DNA of 5,334 nucleotides, taken from Methylocystaceae bacterium. Lineage in GTDB: Bacteria > Pseudomonadota > Alphaproteobacteria > Rhizobiales > Beijerinckiaceae. The notes below the pieces were generated by a model. That model ran no database searches, was not told the DNA's origin, and worked only from the letters and a program-made list of their open reading frames with translations. Positions 1-4,000 of this stretch are shown in pieces. The DNA lies in assembly GCA_003105285.1 (NCBI GenBank), contig PQAN01000460.1:5068-10401 (forward strand), read 5' to 3'. The stretch's first letter is position 1, and each line of letters starts with the position of its first letter. The translations under genes were made by a program, and so were the position numbers.

Positions 1-183
1 ATCGCCGTCGGTATTTCCGGCGCGATCCAGCATCTCGCCGGCATGAAGGACTCGAAAGTCATCGTCGCCATCAACAAGGACGAAGAGGCGCCGATCTTCC
101 AGGTCGCCGACTACGGCCTAGTGGCGGATTTGTTCACGGCCTTGCCGGAATTGAACGAGGAGCTGGCCAAGCTCGGGCGCTAG
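1..183 (+). CDS. etfA: Electron transfer flavoprotein alpha subunit, C-terminal 60 residues (5' truncated by window edge)
   Basis: Frame 1 is open from the first base to a TAG at 181-183 and encodes the C-terminal end of EtfA. The fragment begins IAVGISGAIQHLAGMKD and continues with NKDEEAPIFQVADYG, both hallmarks of the FAD-binding domain; the residues around GISGAIQH contact the flavin in known ETF structures. EtfA pairs with EtfB to make a soluble heterodimer that takes electrons from acyl-CoA dehydrogenases and passes them to ETF-ubiquinone oxidoreductase. The family is usually a little over 300 residues, so roughly 250 residues, including the N-terminal domain, lie upstream of the window. 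The end, LNEELAKLGR, is a normal family terminus, so the 3' end is intact. etfB is expected just upstream but cannot be seen. The 3-hydroxybutyryl-CoA dehydrogenase gene downstream fits a shared role in short-chain acyl-CoA metabolism. Confidence 0.95.
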   Translation: MAVGISGAIQHLAGMKDSKVIVAINKDEEAPIFQVADYGLVADLFTALPELNEELAKLGR

Positions 184-192
184 AGGCGTCCT

Positions 193-220
193 CTCGGCCG
201 AGCGAATTCGATCGGCCGAG
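193..220 (+). terminator. GC-rich hairpin just after etfA, possible terminator
   Basis: Nine nucleotides after the etfA stop, CTCGGCCGA (193-201) pairs perfectly with TCGGCCGAG (212-220) around a 10-nt loop containing GAATTC. A G-U pair at 192/221 could extend the stem. Position and stability suit a transcription terminator or an mRNA 3'-end stabiliser. No T-run follows, so classic intrinsic termination is not demonstrated. Each arm is itself palindromic, so alternative folds exist. Confidence 0.4.
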
Positions 221-223
221 GCG

Positions 224-270
224 TCCGGCCGCGCGATCTTCGCCCAACAAAGCAGTTTCGCCCGGCCGGA
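224..270. repeat. 8-bp inverted repeat in the etfA-hbd spacer
   Basis: TCCGGCCG at 224-231 is the exact reverse complement of CGGCCGGA at 263-270, with 31 nt between. With the hairpin just upstream it makes this spacer unusually rich in GGCC-centred palindromes (GGCC at 196, 214, 227, 264, 294 and 326). It might be a weak secondary structure or a regulator site, but GC-rich sequence produces such matches by chance. The rest of the 184-402 spacer shows no convincing gene. Confidence 0.3.
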
Positions 271-315
271 AGCGGCTACCTAGGTCGAATGAAGGCCTTC
301 TACTCGGCTTGCCGG

Positions 316-345
316 TTTCCACATTGGCCGATCGCGCGCTATACT
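316..345 (+). promoter_or_regulatory. Possible sigma-70-type promoter for hbd
   Basis: TATACT at 340-345 matches the -10 consensus at five of six positions. TTTCCA at 316-321, 18 bp upstream, matches the -35 consensus at four of six. Transcription would begin near 352 and give a leader of about 50 nt before the hbd start. The leader holds a small hairpin, GCAAG (371-375) with CTTGC (382-386), just before the Shine-Dalgarno region. If real, hbd can be transcribed independently of etfA. This rests on motif matching by eye only. Confidence 0.35.
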
Positions 346-402
346 GATGAGAGGCGTTCTGCCTCATGACGCAAGCGCGTTCTTGCTGGTGGTGTTCGAA
401 AG

Positions 403-1284
403 ATGAGCTCGGAAATTCGAAAAATCGGCATCGTCGGCGCCGGACAGATGGGCAAAGGCATCGCCCAGGTCTGTGCGCTCGCGGGTTTCGATGTCGCCGT
501 GAACGACGTCTCGGACGAGCGCATCGGCGCGGGCATCGACGATATTTCGGCGCATCTGTGTCGCGCCGTGGAGCGCGGCCAGCTCGACGAAGCCAGGCGC
601 AAAGCCGCGCTGGGGCGCATTCGGCCGGCCAGCAGCTACGCCGCCTTCGCCGACAGCGACCTCGTCATCGAGGCGGCGACGGAGAATGAAGAGGTCAAGC
701 GGAAAATCCTCTCCGACCTCGGCCCGACCCTGCGGCCCGGCGCCATCGTCGCCACCAACACATCGTCGATCTCGATCACGCGGCTCGCTTCCGTGACCGG
801 CCGCCCCGAACAGTTCATCGGCATCCACTTCATGAATCCCGTGCCGAAGATGCAGCTCGTCGAGCTCATCCGCGGCATCGCCACCGAGGACAGGACGTTC
901 GAAACGGCGAAGCAATTCATCGCCGACCTCGGCAAGACGGTCACGGTCTCGGAGGACTTTCCGGCCTTCATCGTCAACCGCATCCTGCTGCCGATGATCA
1001 ACGAGGCGATCTACACGCTGTACGAGGGCGTCGGCACGGTCGAGGCGATCGATACGGCGATGCGGCTCGGCGCGAATCACCCGATGGGGCCGCTGCAACT
1101 CGCCGATTTCATCGGGCTCGACGTCTGCCTCTCGGTCATGCAGGTGTTGCACGAGGGCTTGGCCGATTCGAAATATCGGCCTTGCCCGCTGCTCGTCAAA
1201 TATGTCGAAGCCGGCTGGCTCGGCCGCAAGACGCAGCGCGGCTTCTACGATTACCGCAGCGGCACGCCCGTTCCGACGCGGTGA
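403..1284 (+). CDS. hbd: NAD-dependent 3-hydroxybutyryl-CoA dehydrogenase
   Basis: This 293-residue protein has the size and layout of single-domain short-chain 3-hydroxyacyl-CoA dehydrogenases. It reversibly oxidises 3-hydroxybutyryl-CoA to acetoacetyl-CoA in the cytoplasm. The N-terminal Rossmann fold carries GAGQMG at residues 12-17 and an acidic residue, Asp35, at the end of the second strand, indicating NAD(H) preference. The catalytic set is complete: Ser121 in NTSS, His142 in IHFMNPVP, Glu154 and Asn192 in IVNR, with the same spacing as Ser137/His158/Glu170/Asn208 of the mitochondrial enzyme. The C-terminal helical dimerisation domain runs from about residue 186, includes NHPMGPLQLADFIGLD and ends with the usual GRKTQRGFYDY. 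The ATG at 403 is chosen because the Rossmann strand starts at once and GGTGGTG (388-394) provides a weak Shine-Dalgarno. The gene follows etfA on the same strand and faces trmD tail to tail. The symbol hbd is used; paaH- or fadB2-type names are alternatives. Confidence 0.94.
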   Translation: MSSEIRKIGIVGAGQMGKGIAQVCALAGFDVAVNDVSDERIGAGIDDISAHLCRAVERGQLDEARRKAALGRIRPASSYAAFADSDLVIEAATENEEVKRKILSDLGPTLRPGAIVATNTSSISITRLASVTGRPEQFIGIHFMNPVPKMQLVELIRGIATEDRTFETAKQFIADLGKTVTVSEDFPAFIVNRILLPMINEAIYTLYEGVGTVEAIDTAMRLGANHPMGPLQLADFIGLDVCLSVMQVLHEGLADSKYRPCPLLVKYVEAGWLGRKTQRGFYDYRSGTPVPTR

Positions 1285-1292
1285 GCGGGACC

Positions 1293-1310
1293 GCGAGCCT
1301 TCCGGCTCGC
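1293..1310. terminator. Hairpin between convergent hbd and trmD, probable bidirectional terminator
   Basis: GCGAGCC (1293-1299) pairs perfectly with GGCTCGC (1304-1310) around a TTCC tetraloop. It lies 8 nt after the hbd stop on the plus strand and 10 nt after the trmD stop on the minus strand, where a shared terminator is expected in the 36-bp convergent gap. There is no T-tract on either side, so termination strength is uncertain. Confidence 0.6.
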
Positions 1311-1320
1311 ATCCATCCCA

Positions 1321-2019
1321 TCAGCCCCGCTTCTCGCTCTGCGGCGCCAGCAAGTCCGGCCGCCGTGCGCGCGTCAGCGCCAGCGCCCGTTCATGCCGCC
1401 ATTTGGTGATTTTGGCGTGATCGCCGGACAGCAGAATGTCTGGAACGGCGCGCCCTTCGAATTCGCGCGGCCGCGTATATTGCGGATATTCCAATAGACC
1501 GGTCTCGAAACTCTCCTCATGTCCGGAGGCCGCCTCGCCCATGATCCCGGGCAGCAGCCGCACACAGGCGTCTATGAGCGCCAAGGCGGCGATCTCTCCG
1601 CCGGACAGCACATAGTCGCCGACCGACACCTCCTCGAGAGCGCGCGCCTCGATGATCCGTTCGTCGACGCCCTCGAAACGCCCGCAGAGTATAATCGCGC
1701 CCTCGCCTTCGACGAGGCGGCGAACCCTGGTCTGCGTCAATGGCGCGCCGCGCGGGCTCATCAGCAGGCGGGGACGGGCGTCGCCCGCGCTCGTCGCAGC
1801 GTCGATCGCCGCCGCGAGGACGTCGGCGCGCATCACCATGCCGGGGCCGCCGCCGGCGGGCGTGTCGTCGACGGCGCGATGGCGGCCGAGCCCGTGCTCG
1901 CGAATATTGCGGGCCTCGAGCGCCCAGAGCCCGCGTGCGAGCCCGTCGCCGGCCAGCGAGAGGCCGAGCGGGCCGGGAAACATTTCAGGAAAGAGGGTGA
2001 GGACGGTCGCGCGCCACAT
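1321..2019 (-). CDS. trmD: tRNA (guanine-37-N1) methyltransferase TrmD
   Basis: TrmD transfers a methyl group from S-adenosylmethionine to N1 of G37 in tRNAs with G at position 36, preventing +1 frameshifting. The 232-residue product begins with the family start MWRATVLTLFPEMFPG. It then shows DDTPAGGGPGM (51-61), and the SPOUT trefoil-knot elements SPRG (88-91), LCGRFEGVDERI (111-122) and SVGDYVLSGGE (132-142). Arg154 is kept, followed by YPQYTRPREFEG (178-189). The position matching the general-base Asp169 of the E. coli enzyme is Glu169 here, by gap-free alignment from memory. The frame stays open upstream to 2436, but the conserved N-terminus fixes the start at 2019; no clear Shine-Dalgarno precedes it. 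It is normally cotranscribed after rpsP and rimM. Here an opposite-strand gene and 922 bp separate it from rimM, and I found no convincing promoter of its own. rplS does not follow. Confidence 0.96.
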   Translation of the reverse strand: MWRATVLTLFPEMFPGPLGLSLAGDGLARGLWALEARNIREHGLGRHRAVDDTPAGGGPGMVMRADVLAAAIDAATSAGDARPRLLMSPRGAPLTQTRVRRLVEGEGAIILCGRFEGVDERIIEARALEEVSVGDYVLSGGEIAALALIDACVRLLPGIMGEAASGHEESFETGLLEYPQYTRPREFEGRAVPDILLSGDHAKITKWRHERALALTRARRPDLLAPQSEKRG

Positions 2020-2127
2020 GGGAGGGTTATGGCATGGCGGGCAATGAGGGGTGAAGCGGCTTCGCTCCACAAAGATTCGACCGACGCCTTCGGCCATAGT
2101 TTTGCTACCGCCGGCGACGAGGTCGAG

Positions 2128-2155
2128 TCGGAGCGCCATCGTGGCGCTCTCCGAG
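2128..2155. other. Strong hairpin in the trmD upstream region
   Basis: GAGCGCCA (2131-2138) and TGGCGCTC (2142-2149) form a perfect 8-bp stem with a 3-nt loop. TCG (2128-2130) and CGA (2153-2155) add three pairs across a bulge, giving a compact GC-rich structure about 110 nt before trmD. It could act in the leader of a trmD transcript, or slow or end transcription arriving from rimM. No T-tract is present on either strand. The rest of 2020-2313 holds the orphan gene's control region and no supported gene. Confidence 0.4.
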
Positions 2156-2213
2156 CCGCATCTGGCAGCATCGAATGAGGTCGCGCCAACCCCGAACCAG
2201 CGCTGACTTCGAG

Positions 2214-2243
2214 TTGACGCGAGCGGAGCCATCAAGCTACGGT
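2214..2243 (+). promoter_or_regulatory. Possible promoter for the cysteine-rich orphan gene
   Basis: TTGACG (2214-2219) is a five-of-six match to the -35 consensus. TACGGT (2238-2243), 18 bp downstream, is a weak -10 match keeping only the first two bases and the final T. Transcription would start near 2250 and give a leader of about 64 nt. Alphaproteobacterial promoters often keep a good TTGAC box with a poor -10, so the site is plausible but unproven. Confidence 0.3.
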
Positions 2244-2275
2244 TTACGAGTATTCTTCGAGGCGTTTTCGTCGAC

Positions 2276-2307
2276 GTCGCTCGGCTGCGCAGCCGGACGA
2301 CAGGGAG
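2276..2307 (+). promoter_or_regulatory. Leader hairpin abutting the Shine-Dalgarno of the orphan gene
   Basis: The 14-bp palindrome CGGCTGCGCAGCCG (2282-2295) is flanked by GTCG (2276-2279) and CGAC (2298-2301), which also pair. It makes a hairpin with a GCGC loop that ends exactly where the Shine-Dalgarno AGGGAG (2302-2307) begins. That Shine-Dalgarno lies 6 nt before the ATG at 2314 and supports that start. The structure could tune ribosome access, or the DNA palindrome could bind a dimeric regulator. Confidence 0.45.
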
Positions 2308-2313
2308 CGACGC

Positions 2314-2937
2314 ATGTATTTCCGTCGGATCATTTTCCTGTTCGCGATTTCGTTTTTCGTTTCGGCGATGGAGAACGCCTTCGCCGAAGAGCCTGGAAGC
2401 GATCCGAAGACGCAAATGCATGAAGTTTGCCGACATCTATGTCGATCCGATCGGGCCAGATGTCCGTCGAAATCGAGCGATGAGTCGTTCTGCGACACGC
2501 GGTACATCGGCTGCGATCTCGGATGCTTCAGTTGTCGAGGCGTTTTTGTGAAGTGCGCGGAACAGCCGGGCGGCGCGGCCGACGGGCGGAATTGTACGAA
2601 AGAGTTCGGCGCTTGCTTGAAGGAAAAGATCTCGTCGCGCGAAAGCCGTGACCCGATCCGTTTCGAGGGTGGTGACGGCCGGAGCGAGAAGACTGCAGTC
2701 GTGGTCCTCGGCGCCCTGACCAATCTGGAGGGCGTCGCCGCCGAAAGCCTCTGGATCGCGAAAAAGCATCCAGGCTGGCGAAAGAACAGCCAGGCCCTCA
2801 TTCATAACGGGCCACATTCTTTCGATCGGATCGAATATGAGACGCCGAACGGACCTGGGACAATCTGGTTCGAAATATCGGCCTTTTTGGGCAAGGGCGG
2901 TCTGGAACAGTTGTTCGGCGAGCCGAAGCCCAAGTGA
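2314..2937 (+). CDS. Secreted cysteine-rich protein of unknown function
   Basis: I do not recognise this 207-residue protein. It opens with a signal peptide: basic YFRR, a hydrophobic core IIFLFAISFFVSA, and a likely signal peptidase I cut after Ala24 (AFA-EE), so it should be exported. The mature N-terminal part has ten cysteines at 39, 43, 50, 60, 67, 71, 74, 81, 94 and 101. Four pairs have identical C-x6-C spacing (43/50, 60/67, 74/81, 94/101), and C-x3-C occurs at 39/43 and 67/71; an even number suggests disulfides in the periplasm. Residues from about 110 form a cysteine-free C-terminal half with hydrophobic TAVVVLGAL and aromatic TIWFEISAF, perhaps a small folded domain. The start has a good Shine-Dalgarno. 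Third-position GC is about 61% over the first 61 codons against 79% in hbd, with CTA and AGA codons, hinting at a different history. It sits head to head with trmD and tail to tail with rimM. A non-coding status is unlikely given signal peptide and cysteine spacing. Confidence 0.75.
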   Translation: MYFRRIIFLFAISFFVSAMENAFAEEPGSDPKTQMHEVCRHLCRSDRARCPSKSSDESFCDTRYIGCDLGCFSCRGVFVKCAEQPGGAADGRNCTKEFGACLKEKISSRESRDPIRFEGGDGRSEKTAVVVLGALTNLEGVAAESLWIAKKHPGWRKNSQALIHNGPHSFDRIEYETPNGPGTIWFEISAFLGKGGLEQLFGEPKPK

Positions 2938-2941
2938 CGCC

Positions 2942-3451
2942 CTATTCGACCTCGCTCTCCATCGGCGGAACAATCACGGCGCGCCCGCCTGCGATATCCA
3001 CGATCGGCACGACCGCCTTGGTGAACGGCAGCAGGATCGTCTCGCCCTCGGGCGGCTGGATTTCGAGAATGTCGCCCGCGCCGAAATTGCGCACGCCGAT
3101 CACATGCCCGAGCATCTCGCCGCTCGAGGTCTCGGCGCGCAGCCCTTCGAGATCGGCGAGATAGAATTCGTCCTCGTCCGGCGCCGGCAGCGCTTCGCGC
3201 GGGACATAGAGCTCGAGGCCCGTCAGCGCCTCGGCGCCTGTTCGATCCGCGACGCCTTCGAGGCGCGCGACGAATATGTCCTTGCCGAGAGAACGCAGAG
3301 AAGAAATGACGAAGCGGCGCGCGCCGCTCTCATCGAACAGCGGTCCATAGCTCGCGATCGCCGCCGGATCGGCGGTGAAGCTCTGCAGGCGGATTTCGCC
3401 GCGCACGCCATGCGCCGCGCCGAAACGCCCGAGCAGGACGGCGCCCTTCAT
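2942..3451 (-). CDS. rimM: Ribosome maturation factor RimM
   Basis: RimM binds the 30S subunit through protein S19 and helps assemble and process the 16S rRNA head domain. The 169-residue product begins MKGAVLLGRFGAAHGVRGE, with the family signature HGVRGE at residues 14-19 in the N-terminal RimM barrel. The C-terminal PRC-barrel part contains EFYLADLEGL (95-104), GAGDILEI (124-131) and LLPFTKAVVPIVDI (140-153). Length is normal for the family. The frame is open upstream to 3664, but that stretch runs through a repeat element and the rpsP 3' end in another frame and has no other ATG before 3451, so 3451 is the start. No Shine-Dalgarno is visible in the 12 nt between the repeat hairpin and the ATG, which is odd. 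rpsP lies 100 nt upstream on the same strand. The stop is only 4 bp from that of the convergent orphan gene, leaving no room for an intergenic terminator. Confidence 0.95.
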   Translation of the reverse strand: MKGAVLLGRFGAAHGVRGEIRLQSFTADPAAIASYGPLFDESGARRFVISSLRSLGKDIFVARLEGVADRTGAEALTGLELYVPREALPAPDEDEFYLADLEGLRAETSSGEMLGHVIGVRNFGAGDILEIQPPEGETILLPFTKAVVPIVDIAGGRAVIVPPMESEVE

Positions 3452-3463
3452 GGCGTCGACTGC

Positions 3464-3544
3464 GTCATTGCGAGCGAAGCGAAGCAATCCAGGAGCCGCG
3501 AGGCCGGGTCTGGTTTGCTTCGTCGCTTCGCTCCTCGCAATGAC
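3464..3544. repeat. REP-like palindromic repeat element between rpsP and rimM
   Basis: An 81-bp imperfect palindrome. The left arm (3464-3487) starts GTCATTGCGAGCGAAG; the right arm (3515-3544) ends CTCGCAATGAC. All 24 left-arm bases can pair, with two 3-nt bulges on the right arm. The interior (3488-3514) has a further CCAG/CTGG pairing. I recognise the GTCATTGCGAG...AGCAATCC motif from memory as a widespread dispersed intergenic repeat in proteobacteria, whose translation (ARSEA, LRFARNDA) appears in many spurious protein predictions. It fills 81 of the 100 nt between the rpsP stop and the rimM start; without it the spacing would be 19 nt, typical of a tight operon, so insertion is likely. 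No target duplication is evident. Confidence 0.88.
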
Positions 3545-3551
3545 GGGATCG

Positions 3552-3899
3552 TCACGCCGAGGCGGCTTCGGCGGCGGCCGCGGCGGCGGCGCGCTCTTGC
3601 GCCTTCTTCTTCGGCTGAGCCTTCTGTGGATTGTTGCGCGCCTCGCGCTTGCCCACGCCGACACTCTCGAGCAATCGCGCGACGCGGTCCGTCGGCTGCG
3701 CGCCCTTGGCGATCCAGTCCTTCGCCTTCTCGGCGTCGAGCACGAGTCGGTCGGCCGCGTCTTTCGCCTTCAGCGGATCGAAGGCGCCGATCTTCTCGAT
3801 GTAGCGGCCGTCGCGCGGCGAGCGCGAATCGGCGACGACGACGCGATAGAAGGGGCGCTTCTTGGCGCCGCCGCGAGAGAGTCTGATCTTCAGGGACAT
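3552..3899 (-). CDS. rpsP: 30S ribosomal protein S16
   Basis: S16 is a primary-to-secondary binder of the 5' domain of 16S rRNA, needed for 30S assembly. The 115-residue protein begins MSLKIRLSRGGAKKRPFYRV and continues VVADSRSPRDGRYIEKIGAFDP (20-41), the full S16 signature. The core ends near residue 83. After it comes a low-complexity tail: lysine- and glutamine-rich to about 100, then AQERAAAAAAAEAASA at the end. E. coli S16 is 82 residues, and tails of this kind are common in alphaproteobacteria. The start at 3899 is supported by AGGA (complement of 3909-3912) with 9 nt spacing. It follows ffh by 101 nt and precedes rimM by 100 nt, both spacers being occupied by repeats, so its expression relative to its partners may be set by those structures. 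Confidence 0.97.
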   Translation of the reverse strand: MSLKIRLSRGGAKKRPFYRVVVADSRSPRDGRYIEKIGAFDPLKAKDAADRLVLDAEKAKDWIAKGAQPTDRVARLLESVGVGKREARNNPQKAQPKKKAQERAAAAAAAEAASA

Positions 3900-3929
3900 A
3901 GGGTTCTTTCCTTTCGACTGCTTTTCGAA

Positions 3930-3994
3930 TCGGCAGTCGGCAATAGGCAGATCGGCAGTGAGCGAAAGCCCTATTGCCGACTACCTACTGCCGA
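3930..3994. repeat. Heptamer-mosaic inverted repeat in the ffh-rpsP spacer
   Basis: The spacer contains successive 7-mers of the form TMGGCAR: TCGGCAG (3930), TCGGCAA (3937), TAGGCAG (3944), and TCGGCAG (3952) after one extra base. Their complements, TGCCGAC at 3975-3981 and 3989-3995, follow. GTCGGCAATAGG (3936-3947) pairs perfectly over 12 bp with 3970-3981 around a 22-nt loop, and TCGGCA (3930-3935) pairs with TGCCGA (3989-3994) beyond a 7-nt bulge. CGACTGC (3915-3921) can instead pair with GCAGTCG (3933-3939). It could attenuate or protect the ffh-rpsP transcript; no T-tract follows on the minus strand. Confidence 0.75.
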
Positions 3995-4000
3995 CCTGCC

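Noticed and set aside
364..1152. 262-codon open frame on the minus strand antisense to hbd
   Set aside because: The product is a low-quality Asp/Arg/Glu-rich sequence typical of the complement of GC-rich coding DNA, and the plus strand encodes a complete enzyme with all catalytic residues.
1519..2178. 219-codon plus-strand open frame across trmD
   Set aside because: It is antisense to a complete TrmD, with no Shine-Dalgarno or recognisable domain.
2020..2436. Upstream extension of the trmD frame by 139 residues
   Set aside because: The conserved TrmD N-terminus begins at MWRATVLTLFPEMF; the extension resembles no domain and would overlap the orphan gene's signal peptide region.
2437..2973. 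178-codon minus-strand frame opposite the orphan gene
   Set aside because: It would start inside the rimM 3' end, lacks recognisable features, and competes with a plus-strand frame that has a signal peptide, a Shine-Dalgarno and patterned cysteines.
3464..3544. Small RNA or CRISPR repeat reading of the palindrome
   Set aside because: Only one copy is present with no spacers, and the motif matches a familiar dispersed REP-like element.
2837..3886. 349-codon plus-strand frame across rimM and rpsP
   Set aside because: Arg-rich low-complexity shadow of genuine minus-strand genes, also running through the REP palindrome.
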